Shown here piece after piece: positions 1 to 10,475 of a stretch of 64,000 nt of DNA. The position numbers and the translations under genes are program-made. The stretch is from Skeletonema tropicum. Taxonomy: Eukaryota > Bacillariophyta > Thalassiosirophyceae > Thalassiosirales > Thalassiosiraceae. How positions within the stretch are numbered: the first letter of the stretch is position 1; each line of letters starts with the position of its first letter. Under the pieces are notes generated by a model that was not told the origin of the DNA, did no database searches, and was given only the letters and a program-made list of their open reading frames with translations. The stretch lies in NCBI GenBank assembly GCA_037178625.1, contig CM074136.1, positions 1,674,001-1,738,000 of the forward strand, in the 5' to 3' direction.

Positions 1-95
1 GGACTGAACTTGCCCTACATATTCCACATACGTAGGTATTGTAATAAGAGGAGTGCGGCCTTATCTCGTCATTGGCTTCAAGACATCACTACACC

Positions 96-163
96 CGTCA
101 GTGCATTGAAGTAGTAAAGATGTCGGAGGAAGCATCCAAGGTGAGCAAACAATGGTGTTGGAT
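96..163 (+). repeat. Upstream copy of the valyl-tRNA synthetase 5' exon
   Basis: About 68 bases resemble 2239..2305, the 5' leader, first exon and intron start of the valyl-tRNA synthetase gene. Both begin CGTCAGTGCATTGAA and carry a short start: ATG at 120 reading MSEEASK here, MMSDEASK downstream. Both are followed directly by a donor-like GTGAGC or GTAAGC, and similarity stops soon after the donor. This could be a relic of a tandem duplication or an alternative first exon, because splicing to 2408 would also be in frame. The rest of 1..542 shows no convincing gene. Confidence 0.6.
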
Positions 164-542
164 GGTTGAAGACAACAAATTTGCAAATGTCCTTAGTATA
201 TCATTACCTACTATGTAAATCACGGATATGATTCAGTCTTTAGAGACCCTCTTGAGTGAGCAGCTTAACAACAGACTGAGAACAATGTTGAGACGCAGAG
301 CAAGGTAGAGCAACATCATTCACACTGGACCTCCACTTCATATCTGCCAAACTCAGCATATTTGCCTTCCAATCTGTCGCTGACTCAGTTTGGTGCTTCC
401 TACAGACTCTGTAACATCAGGGTGGTTCATACTTACAATACGCATTCCTATCCAGATCGGAGATAAAAATTTGTACGCAGCGGCGGATGGATGGCTGATC
501 CATGCCCTACAACAAAAGAGGTGTATCCATTGTTCATATAAC

Positions 543-1831
543 TTAAACTGCTCCATTGTACATGGCCGGTACCCCAAGCAAATTCACCAACTGTTGAAAA
601 TTTGCATCCGTCCTTCCCGTGGCAATCATTACCCTTTCTACAATGTCCTTCACAGGGACAGTGAAATTCATCCGATTGGCCTGATACTTATCAGCCTTGC
701 TGCGTTTTTTAAGCTGGAGACTTAGGGGGTTGTATTCCGGGTCGTACCAGTCTAGTGCAATGCCTCCTACTTGGGTTACGAGGGGCTCATACATGGGCCA
801 ATACCACCCAGCTATAATGAGCAAGTGAGGAAACACATGCGAAAGCAGTTTTTGTTAGGTAATTCATGTGGAAAAAGAGACAGGGTTGGCACCAAATACT
901 GCACTCACGGGGATAGATTTGCAACACAATAGTCTTGGGTGTAATAAAAACAGAATTCATAATACCAGATCCATGTGCGGCAATAATTACATCTTTGGTA
1001 GACCACCATTCTGCCTGTTCTCTTATCGCGGGACCGTGATCAAAACTTGTAATTGTCACATTTGCATCAGGCATGGTGGCTGACAGACCTGCTGCAATGT
1101 CATGAAGGTTGAGTATGACCCTGTGTTTCTTACGTTCGAGCAACCCGATTTGCAATGGTCGTTCCGATCCATCGTAGCTTTTGTGATTTGAGATGTATGC
1201 ATCTGAGACTAAATTTTGACGAAGGAGGTGTGCGTGGGAGGGATGGCTAATGTATTGCATGTAACGGTAGTAAGGACTCATGAGGTAGAGATTGGGATGG
1301 TGAAGCTGATCATTTGGACCAATAGTAATATTCGTCTCATTTGCCGTCCGCCCGTCATAAATTTTGCATTTCATAGCCTCTACAACCAACTCTTTGGTCC
1401 ATCCTCTCAACGGGCCTAGGGCACTAGTGTCAATTCCACACCCAAAAGAACTGTCGTTGCTTGTATGGGCTGCCCCCCCCCCCCCCCCCCCTGACCCCAT
1501 GCTGTTGCTGCTGCACTGCCCCCAATTCGAACAACAGACTCCAGCATGGGAGCAACGATTCGCCCATGTGACCCATGTTGTTGCCTCCTTGAAAGTTGAT
1601 TTCGCTGTTACGTGTGATCATCTTTGGCTTGAGAACACACCAATGAGTGCATTGTATTGTTCCATTATCATCATCATCATCATCCGACTCCCCTCCCCTA
1701 GAAACTGCTGATGATCCAAAATATTGGTTTTGCACCGGGGCATTCTCGTAGAGTTGTAGAAATATTAAAGCAACTAATAAGAAAGAAAGGATCTGCCAAA
1801 ACAGACGATCTACTCTCCGCTCTTGTATCAT
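543..1831 (-). CDS. GT61-family (DUF563) type II membrane glycosyltransferase, frame broken at a G19 run
   Basis: A likely Golgi glycosyltransferase of the GT61/DUF563 group, which adds sugars to glycoproteins or polysaccharides; donor and acceptor cannot be told. The N-terminus (ATG at 1831) has a short cytoplasmic tail and one hydrophobic anchor (about residues 11-28), followed by an Asp run. The family signature lies near the C-terminal half: AAHGSGIMNSVF, then the IYP segment. An intron 812..908 (97 bp, GTGAGT...TTATAG) joins ...QIYP to PGWYWPMYEP in frame and restores the usual family text; exon 2 runs to the TAA at 543. The N-terminal and catalytic parts lie in different frames, and the break falls in the G19 homopolymer at 1473..1491. 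Eighteen or twenty-one G would make one frame, so this is either an assembly or replication slip or a true null allele. It lies opposite to the valyl-tRNA synthetase gene. Confidence 0.72.
1473..1491. repeat. C19/G19 homopolymer inside the glycosyltransferase gene
   Basis: Nineteen consecutive C on the + strand encode a poly-Gly run on the - strand. The frame changes exactly here, so run length decides whether the gene is intact. Confidence 0.95.
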
Positions 1832-2238
1832 TATTATTGTGTTCTCCGATCTTCCAAATACAGAGTATCATGTACGATGATGAGACATTGGGACGATGAG
1901 GCTTCCACTTCCATAGGAGAGTATATCCATTGGCTCAAAGCTCAAAGCCCTGCTCAAATCAAATCCAAAAACTATTAGGTGTGGGGCTTTATTTCTGTGC
2001 TACGGTAAACTACGTCTCGCTGGTATTGTAAACAAGAAAAGCATCTTAGCATGCACGTGCGAGTGGTTCTCCATGTGCCACTCCGAGTGGCACATGGACA
2101 AGGAGAAACGGGGAAGATAGCCATAAGATGGACGTCTTGCGCCGCCCGTGCAGCATCTTTCATCTTTCCCTCGCATCCGCAAACTTTTGTGTGATTTTGA
2201 AGCAATTCATCCCTTGTTGGTTGCATCGAAGAGACTGC
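1832..2238. other. Valyl-tRNA synthetase upstream region with a perfect 13-bp inverted repeat
   Basis: I see no gene in this stretch. At 2070..2098 it holds a perfect dyad: TCCATGTGCCACT, a 3-base centre CCG, then AGTGGCACATGGA. The dyad lies about 165 bases before the valyl-tRNA synthetase ATG. It could be a binding site for a dimeric factor or a 5'UTR hairpin. Its function is unknown. Confidence 0.5.
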
Positions 2239-2259
2239 CGTCAGTGCATTGAAATAGCA

Positions 2260-5200
2260 ATGATGTCGGATGAAGCATCAAAGGTAAGCAAACGTTGGTG
2301 TTGGAGAAGTAGTTTTGGCAGGTGATGAACAACTTTTTGTCTCAAGATCCTTCCAAGATGTGCTCATTTTCGTCCTTTCCAACTATTTTTCATTTTTTCA
2401 TCTCCAGCAACTCGAGACCATGAGTCTCCAAGAGAAACCAGCCGATGCACCTGCAGCTGATGCTGCAGCCACCCCAGCCGACGCAGCAGCAGCCGGAGGT
2501 GAAAAGAAATTGTCCAAGAATCAACTAAAAAAACTAGCCAAAGGCAAGGGCAAAAAAGACAAGAAGGACAAACCCAAATGGAATCAACCAGGCGAGGGCA
2601 AAAAGAAGAAAAAAGACGATGCCAAATCCAAGGCACTCAATCTTCCCAAACCTGAATTCGTCAACACTACACCCAAGGGCCACAAGAAGGACTTGTCCGC
2701 CACACCCATGGCGGATGCCTATCATCCCCAAGCAGTTGAGGCGGCATGGCAAGATTGGTGGGAGGCATCGGGATTTTATTCCTGTGATCCAAAGGATGCC
2801 GAGGGGAAGAGTGATGATGAGAAGTTTGTCATGGTGATCCCTCCCCCGAATGTTACGGGGAGTTTGCATTTGGGACATGCGTTGACTGCGGCGGTGGAGG
2901 ATACATTGACTAGGTGGCATAGGATGTTGGGACATTCTACTTTGTATGTTCCTGGTAAGTTGATGTGTTTGATTAATGGTTGAACTCGTTTGGTTCTTGC
3001 TTTGTTGTTTGTGTTTTTGAGGTATCCAATGAGGACATGCTCGTCGGGCGGACTGAACATTTATGTTGATTCGACGTTAAGTGTACTTTTTCATATCTGA
3101 GGATTCTGCAAGATTTTGTTTGTCTGTTTGTTTGTTTTTGTGATCACTCTGCTTCGCTTGTGGATACATCATCCCAATGAGGACATGCTCGTCGGGCGGA
3201 CTGAACATCATTTGTTGATTCGACGTTAAGTGTACTTTTTCTTTACTGAGGGATGATGACGTATCCACATTTTGTTGCAAGTGAAAACAATTATTTCTTT
3301 CATCACCTTACTACTTGGTTTGCTTACACACACATCAACTCTCCTCCACACTACTCTTTATCTTCTCAACAGGAACTGACCACGCTGGTATTGCCACCCA
3401 ATCTGTCGTTGAAAAGATGCTAATGAAAGAAACCCAACAAACCAGACACGACCTAGGTCGCGAAGAATTCATCAAAAAGGTTTGGGAGTGGAAGGGCGAG
3501 TACGGAAATCGCATCACGACACAACTTCGTAAATTGGGAAGTTCCGTCGATTGGAGTAGGGAGCGATTCACCATGGATGAGATGTGTAGCAAGGCTGTGA
3601 TTGAGGCGTTCAACAAATTCCATGAAGATGGATTGCTCTACCGTGCAGAGCGATTGGGAAATTGGAGTTGTGCTTTGAAATCGGCCATTTCGGATATTGA
3701 AGTGGATTATATTGATTTGGAGGGCAGGACCTTCTTGGAGGTGAAGACTCACAAGGGAAATGCAAATGATCCCAAGGGCCGTTATGAATTTGGTGTTCTT
3801 ACTAGCTTTGCGTACCCTATCGAGGATTCGGATGAGAAATTGATTGTGGCCACGACACGTTTGGAGACCATGTTGGGTGATACTGCTGTGGCTATTCATC
3901 CCGAGGATGCGAGATACAAACACCTTCACGGAAAACATGTTGTCCATCCTTTTAACGGACGCAAGATTCCAATTGTTTGTGATGCTGAGCTCGTTGATAT
4001 GGAATTCGGAACTGGTGCTGTGAAGATTACCCCCGCTCACGATCCAAATGATTACGAATGTGGTAAGCGTCACAATCTCGAATTTATCACTGTTCTCACC
4101 CCTGAGGGTGCCATCAACAACAACGGATCCCAATTTGAGGGAATGATGAGGTATGATGCTCGTATTGCGGTTGAGGAAGCACTTAAGGAGAAGGGTCTCT
4201 ACATCGGAAAAGAACCTAACAAGATGCGCTTGGGACTCTGCTCGCGATCAGGTGATATCCTTGAGCCGATGATTACTCCTCAATGGTATGTCAATTGCAA
4301 CGGTATGGCCAAACGTGCCACTGATGCCGTGCGAAACGGAGAGCTTAAGATTGTACCCGAAGAGCATGAGAAGACTTGGTTCCAATGGTTGGATAACATT
4401 CGTGATTGGTGCGTGAGTCGTCAGCTATGGTGGGGACATCAGATCCCAGCGTGGTTTGCCACCAAGAAGGGAGAGGAAGGAGTTTCCAAATTAGATATGA
4501 GCAATAATGATCGTTGGATCGTTGCAAGAAACGAGGAGGTAAGTCTCAATGGTTTAGCTCTGGCTTGTCCCAAAGAAAATTATATGTTCTGACAATGTAT
4601 TCCTTTCACGACACTTCTAGGAAGCATACGCTAAAGCAGAGAAAGCTCTCGGTTGTACCCGTGACGAAATCACCCTTGAGCGTGATGAAGATGTTCTCGA
4701 CACCTGGTTTTCTTCTGGTCTCTTCCCCTTTTCTGTTATGGGATGGCCCGAGCAAACGGATGATTTGAAGGCGTTCTACCCAACCTCTCTTCTCGAGACT
4801 GGTTTGGATATCTTGTTTTTCTGGGTGGCAAGGATGGTCATGATGGGTCTGCAGTTGACCGACACACTTCCTTTCCACACTGTTTACCTTCATGCTATGG
4901 TTCGTGACAAGGATGGCCGTAAGATGTCCAAGTCTCTTGGAAATGTCATTGATCCCCTTGAGGTGATCAGTGGATGTACGCTTGAAACTCTTCTCGCCAA
5001 ATTAGATGGTGGTAACCTCCCTCCTAAGGAAGTTGCACGAGCAAAGAAGGACCAGGCAGAGGATTTCCCTGACGGAATCCCTGAGTGTGGTTCCGATGCT
5101 CTTCGTTTTGGTCTTCTCGCTTATACCGTCCAAGGAAGGGATGTTAATCTCGACATGAAACGTGTTGTTGGCTACCGTCTATTCTGCAACAAGTTGTGGA

Positions 5201-6174
5201 ATGCAACGAAGTTTGCTCTCCAGTTTGTTTCAGATTTCCAGCCAACAGCCAACATTCTTGATGAGTTGATGAGCAGTGGAAAGATGGCCCTCAGAGACCA
5301 GTTCATGATATCAAGACTGATGGCATGTTGTGACTCTGTTAACACTAACTTTCAGAACTACAAATTTGGTGATGCTCAGGCAGCTTCGTATTCTTATTGG
5401 ATGAACGACCTCTGTGACGTCTATCTCGAATTGATCAAGCCTGTAATCAAAGACACAAGTGAGGAGAACAAGGATAGCCGCTGGGCAGCACAAGCCACAC
5501 TCTGGATTGCACTTGAGGCTGGTTTGAGAATCCTCCACCCCATGATGCCTTTTGTGACTGAAGAGTTATGGCAAAGATTACCTGGACGCGGTACACTTGG
5601 AGATTCAGAAACCGAGTCAATCATGCTTGCTAAGTTCCCCTTGTGCAATGCAGCTTACTCAAATCCAGAAAGCGAACAATCGATGGAAACAACAATGAAT
5701 GTCATTAAAGCCTGTCGGTCGCTGAGACAACAATACAACATTGCCAACAAGGTTTCAACTCACTTCTTCGTCAAGGTGGCTTCTGGACAACCAGAGGATT
5801 CTATCAAGTCTCAAATCGATGATATCATCACACTTGGAAGGGCAAGCGTTGTTGATGTCAACATTGACGAAGAATCCATCCCCAAGAGTGTTGGTATTAT
5901 CGTGGTTGACGAAACGACAACTGTGCTCATGGACATCAAGGGTCTTGTCAACTACGCTGCTGAAATCAAGAAGCTCCAGAAACAGCTTGCAAAGAATGCG
6001 AATCCTTTGGGGCAATTGGAGAAGAAGATTGCTGCACCTGGTTACGAGGAAAATGTTTCCGACGACATCAAAGCAAAGAATTTAGAGAATCTCAATGGCT
6101 TGAAGAAGAAAGCTGCTGATATTGAGGAGGCCATTGCCAACTTTAAGGCCCTTGAAGAATTAGAAAAGAACTAA
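2260..6174 (+). CDS. VARS: Valyl-tRNA synthetase (class Ia), four exons
   Basis: Charges tRNA-Val with valine in translation. Proposed exons are 2260..2283, 2408..2954, 3373..4538 and 4621..6174, giving 1096 residues with all joins in frame. Intron 2 joins LYVPG to TDHAGIATQ and rebuilds the family's [12 protein letters not shown] text. Intron 3 joins ARNEE to [10 protein letters not shown]. Landmarks are a Lys/Ala-rich N-terminal extension (about residues 20-90), the HIGH-type motif in [15 protein letters not shown], the editing (CP1) domain with [17 protein letters not shown] in [15 protein letters not shown], an anticodon-binding helical domain, and a C-terminal coiled-coil arm ([12 protein letters not shown]). 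No organelle-targeting peptide is evident, so a cytosolic enzyme is likely. The 24-base first exon rests on the donor GTAAGC at 2284 and frame; starting instead at the ATG in exon 2 (2420) is possible. It ends 48 bases from the convergent transporter gene. Confidence 0.93.
3026..3252 (+). repeat. Direct duplication inside valyl-tRNA synthetase intron 2
   Basis: Two copies of about 78 bases (3026..3102 and 3174..3252, offset 148) share CCAATGAGGACATGCTCGTC and TTGATTCGACGTTAAGTGTA. They differ by a few substitutions and a short indel. They lie wholly within the 418-bp intron 2955..3372, which explains why it is about four times longer than the other introns here. Confidence 0.9.
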
Positions 6175-6222
6175 TTTCAGATATTACATGTATTAGCTTA
6201 TGTCACTGAATGTCCCAAGTAT

Positions 6223-8133
6223 TTAGTTCCCGCCTCCGTAATCTACTTCATCCAAATTGTAATATTGCACGTACAAGTTGCTCACGACTCCTGCGACTGC
6301 CGAGACCGCACCAAAGCAGACAAAAAACAAAGCGATACTGTAGTCTCTCTTCGTTGGAGGTGGTAGTAATAACGAACGATCAACTGGTGCGCTATCGGCC
6401 GAAACTCCAGTCACAGCGAAGGCTGCATCAGTCTTCTTCTTCACGTGTGTTGCACCCTTGTTAGCAATCGCGCACCACATAGGGAAAAGCCCTAGATAAT
6501 ACCAAAGAGGCTTGGAGCCGGAGAGGATGCGTTCGTATGCATCAATGGATGTAGTAGCATCGATTTCAAGTGAAGCATCACCATCCACTGGCAAATCTTC
6601 CTCCGTGACACCACCGCCACTGTTGTTGTTATTGACATCCTTGGATCCTCTCCACCTTTCCAATCTTCCCAAGACTGAATTTAGAAAGTCTTCTCCATTG
6701 ACACCAAGATACACTAGACCAGGCCCAATGTAAGCAATGCAACCACCACCAATAGCACCAGTCAAAGACAGGACAGGTCCAATATCAGAAAAGATCAAGG
6801 CTGGCAAAAGTGTACTAAGGTAAACCAACAGAGTCCACGTTTGTCGACGATTCATACACAACAATCCTCCACCCTCAATGACACTACGAGAAGTACTAAC
6901 AGTCATGTCATCACCACCACCATCATCACCCAACTCTTCCTCCTCGACACGACTTTCATTCTCTAAAGTGCACCCTCCTTTCGCATCCATATCTCCATTA
7001 TGAATCAACATAATCAACACATGCCTCGCCACAAAACTCTCCATCGGGTACGTAAAAAACATGGTAAACGCCAACAATATCCTAGCACCATCGGCTTGCA
7101 CCGTTCCCATTGGAAAATTATTCAATACATCTCCCTGAGTCTCACCCAAAAATCCCAAATAGCCACTAATTCCCAATATAGCACATAGAACTGCACTCAA
7201 CCCAATACTCTGTTTGGTCACCCAACTCCACCTCTGTCTCGTCTTATCCTCCAATGAATTCGCCACAATAAATGCACTATGCTGACATGCCATGGCAGTA
7301 CTCAATATACCCAACCCCACAAACAATGTACTATTAATCCCATCTTGTCGTAACACTTCTCCAAACCCCCCATTCTCTTCTACAGTCTCCGCCACTGGAC
7401 TAAAAGCCGCGACAAATACCACTAAAATAACATCGGCAGTTACACTTAATGCACTCGTACAACTCAATGATGCCATGTCACGCTGCATCGACAATGGTAC
7501 CATAATACACAAACTAGTGACTACCAATATCAAATTCCGTTCCAATAAATTCTCTCCGTGTTCATATCCCAACACTGTCGGTACAGTATCCTTAATAATC
7601 AAGAGGTATGCCACCATGGCACCATAGGCCATAATGAACATGTTAAATAATACAAATCCCGATCCGAACTTGCCAAAGGGATAGGATGCCAAATCTTCAA
7701 AGGTATGAATGGGCAAATGGTGTAATTGGGGATGGAAGGATGCTTGTTCGATTAATACTCGTAAGGATTTATCGGTGAGGACTGCAACGAGTAATAGTAA
7801 TACTACTCCGGCGAAGAGGCCCGACATGCGGAGTGCGTAGGGGATGCCGATAATGCCAGCCCCGACGATGGAGTTGACAAGGTTGGAAGAGGCGCCGAGG
7901 ATGGAAGATTTTTTTTTGGGGAGGGAGAGGGAGGATAGTTTGGTGGTGGTGGTTAGGGTGGATGGTTCTGTTTCGAGAGCGGAGTGTGGGCGGATTGTTG
8001 GTGCTGCGACAGTGTCATTGTTGTTTGAGGTGGCATTGGTGGGTGATTGATGTTGTTGGTATTCATCGTCATTGTCGTAGTTGAAATTCATGTTGTGATA
8101 TTTTGTTGCTGTTGCGTCCACTGATTCTGTCAT
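6223..8133 (-). CDS. Amino acid/auxin permease-family transporter (SLC38/vacuolar AVT type)
   Basis: A membrane carrier of the AAAP family (Aa_trans), which moves neutral amino acids across vacuolar or plasma membranes, usually coupled to protons or sodium. The 636 residues start with about 75 hydrophilic, Asn/Ser/Thr-rich residues. The first membrane helix then carries the family signature SNLVNSIVGAGIIGIPYAL (about residues 83-101). About ten further hydrophobic segments follow, including YPMESFVARHVLI in the second half. An acidic loop (about residues 395-420) and a C-terminal helix pair lie after two insertions. The length is at the long end for the family because of the N-terminal tail and these loops. 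It is a single exon with an ATG at 8133. It converges on valyl-tRNA synthetase and follows EBP2 on the same strand. Substrate and membrane cannot be told from sequence alone. Confidence 0.85.
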   Translation of the reverse strand: MTESVDATATKYHNMNFNYDNDDEYQQHQSPTNATSNNNDTVAAPTIRPHSALETEPSTLTTTTKLSSLSLPKKKSSILGASSNLVNSIVGAGIIGIPYALRMSGLFAGVVLLLLVAVLTDKSLRVLIEQASFHPQLHHLPIHTFEDLASYPFGKFGSGFVLFNMFIMAYGAMVAYLLIIKDTVPTVLGYEHGENLLERNLILVVTSLCIMVPLSMQRDMASLSCTSALSVTADVILVVFVAAFSPVAETVEENGGFGEVLRQDGINSTLFVGLGILSTAMACQHSAFIVANSLEDKTRQRWSWVTKQSIGLSAVLCAILGISGYLGFLGETQGDVLNNFPMGTVQADGARILLAFTMFFTYPMESFVARHVLIMLIHNGDMDAKGGCTLENESRVEEEELGDDGGGDDMTVSTSRSVIEGGGLLCMNRRQTWTLLVYLSTLLPALIFSDIGPVLSLTGAIGGGCIAYIGPGLVYLGVNGEDFLNSVLGRLERWRGSKDVNNNNSGGGVTEEDLPVDGDASLEIDATTSIDAYERILSGSKPLWYYLGLFPMWCAIANKGATHVKKKTDAAFAVTGVSADSAPVDRSLLLPPPTKRDYSIALFFVCFGAVSAVAGVVSNLYVQYYNLDEVDYGGGN

Positions 8134-8397
8134 TGCATATCTAGAGGGGCGACGAGTTAGTCGGTCATTGTCATTGCCATTTTGGAGTTCTGGATTTTGA
8201 TTTAAATTTCATGAGGATGAGCGAAGATGAGCGATTTTTCGGATTATGTAGTGAGTCTCACTATTCCTGGATCTAGGAAATAGTGAAAATAGAAGGAAAA
8301 AACGAAGAACTTCTTGGAGCGAGCACGCAAGCAATGAGTGAATGAAGGTTCAGGTATTGTATCTCAAAATAAGAAGAAAAACATTCCTATTGCAGTA

Positions 8398-10032
8398 TTA
8401 CTTCCTCCTGGCATCTCTTGCCCTCTTCCCAGGTCGTTTCGATCCACCTCCACCTCCACCCTTCTTACCCTTTCCATACGAATTACTCGTCTTCTGCCCA
8501 CCAGCAAAGCTACCCCTCGGATTAAACCCCGACATATCATTCAAATCCTTAGCATCATTCTGCTTAAACCTACCCCGTTTCCCACCAAAGCCATATCGTT
8601 TATCCGCAGCCATTCGTTTCTTATTCGGTCCTCCACCACCTCCACCATTCAATCCACGCAATTGATCCTCATCGGCATCCATATCCGACACTCTCCCACC
8701 CAATCGTCCACGACCCTGTTCGGCACTCTTCTTCCAATCTTCCACTGCCGACAAGTGTGCCTTCTTGGCCTCGGACTTTTCGGCAATGCGATGGGCGGCA
8801 CGTTCCTTGGCCATGACGGTTTGTTCCTTGTTGGATTTGCGACGTTCGACTGCTTCGATTTTCTTTGTTTCGAAGATTAGTCGATCTTTGATTTTGGCCA
8901 TGTGATCTGTATATTGTATTCAAGTATATAGAGGACATAAGGATGAGTGTAAGTGTTGGCATTTGTAGAAAACAATCATGCACAAACGTAAAAAGCATAT
9001 ATATAGTCAGCAAGCAGATGTACGAGAGATGATATACTCACCATCACTCTTGATCATCTCTGCAAAGAAATCTTCCGGTCTCGTAAATGGAATACCCGCA
9101 TTCTCACAATGATTCCTTGCAATCCTCACAGCTTCCATGGCATTATCATAAAATGCAACTTCACGTTTCAAGTCATCATGAACATCCACATATTCTTCTT
9201 CTTCTTCTTCTTCCTCATCGTATGCATCATTGCGTTTGCGCTTCTTTCCACCCACATCATCACCAGTATCTACAGGACCAAATGGCAATGGAGTTGGAGG
9301 TACAACTGTAAATGTTTCTGGCCAGGGTAAATGCCTATCGGTACCTTCCAAGGCGGAGGCAAGAGCAATTGCTTGAGTGGTTTGTTTGGAGGATTGTTCC
9401 ATTTCGGCATCTTCTTCTTCGCTTTCGTCTTCGGAATCATTATTGTTGTCATCTTTGACTTCCTCCTCCACATCCTCCTCTTCTTCATTGTCATCAACTT
9501 CTTCTTCCTCTTCTTCATTCATGCTAGCATCAAGTTCATCCTCTTCCAAATCCTCCTCCACTTCTTCCTCCTCAACATCATTCTTCTTACCCTCCTTCTT
9601 CTTACTCTGCTGCAACAACCCATCAAACTGTCCTTCTTGAATCATCTGACGTAATCGTGCCGTAGCTTCCGCTACAGCTTCAACTCCCTCCTCTTCCCCA
9701 TCACTGTAGTCGCCATCGTCATCAGACTCGTCGGATATTTCATCAAGTGCCTCCAAAGTCAGTTTCATATCATCTTCACAGTCACTTGATTCTGGTTCTG
9801 GTTCGGGTTCGGGCTCCACTACTTTTTGCTGCTTTTTCTTCTTTTTGGAAGAATTTGCTTCATCACTCACTGCTGCTGCTGTGGTTGTTACAGTTTTAGT
9901 CTTCTTCTTCTTCTTCTTTTTGGTAGATGAAGTAGTGGGAGGAGGCACATCAACTGCTGCTGCGACTACTTCCTCCTCTTCTTTTGGAGGGGCAGATGAT
10001 TTTGATTTACGTGATTTCTTTTTGGCAGCCAT
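8398..10032 (-). CDS. EBP2: EBP2, 60S ribosome biogenesis (27S pre-rRNA processing) protein
   Basis: Nucleolar protein needed for 27S pre-rRNA processing and 60S subunit assembly. The exons are 10032..9042 and 8906..8398; the intron 8907..9041 (135 bp, GTGAGT...ACAG) restores KSDDHMAKIKDRL, the conserved start of the Ebp2 core. The protein has 499 residues: a Lys-rich N-terminus with several poly-Lys runs, a long Glu/Asp region (about residues 90-215), then the Ebp2 domain (GIPFTRPEDFFAEMIKSD onward). A Gly/Arg/Lys-rich tail ends in KRPGKRARDARRK, typical for a nucleolar RNA-binding protein. It is head to head with URB2, another 60S factor, across 443 bp, which suggests a shared promoter. The identification rests on the C-terminal domain; the acidic part is low-complexity. 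Confidence 0.88.
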
Positions 10033-10475
10033 GATGTGAAAAAATGCGTTTCGTAGATGATGCTATACTGATCGAAAATGATGAATAACTGTTGCTTTGA
10101 CTACTCGACAATATGATGATCTATACTGGCAAGCGAAGAGTGCTACTAAATAGGAACAGGCAGCGTCGTCGGATAGCTTGCTATTGGCAGATTATGCTCA
10201 TGATTTTGTTCTTTTTTGTTTGAGCTTTGTTTGATTGGCCGGCCATCACTTTTAGATCTGTCCGTCCCCAGAATAAGTAGTATGCTTAAAATCATTCTGC
10301 TCTGAGAGCCATCTCTATCTCTACAATGTCAGTAAGCTTAACCCCAAAATAAGCCCCAAAGGAGCTTATTTTCCCTGGCTATCAAAGCTCGACCATCGAC
10401 AAAAGCTCGACATCATGCTGTTCCTGTTGTACCTCTAGAGCATGCCTCTCTCTAGGGTAGCTTAGCAGACCAACC
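10033..10475. promoter_or_regulatory. Divergent EBP2/URB2 intergenic region
   Basis: 443 bases separate two start codons that point away from each other, so both promoters must lie here. An imperfect dyad, AAGCTTAACCCCAAAATAAG followed by GGAGCTTATTTTCCCTGGC, lies at about 10333..10378, close to the URB2 side. No TATA box stands out. Coordinated expression is inference. Confidence 0.5.

Noticed and set aside
1364..1711. Plus-strand frame with a poly-Pro stretch and Ile run
   Set aside because: It is the complement of the glycosyltransferase poly-Gly and poly-Asp codons, not a gene.
9087..9660. Ser- or Phe-rich plus-strand frames
   Set aside because: These are antisense shadows of the Glu/Asp-rich part of EBP2.
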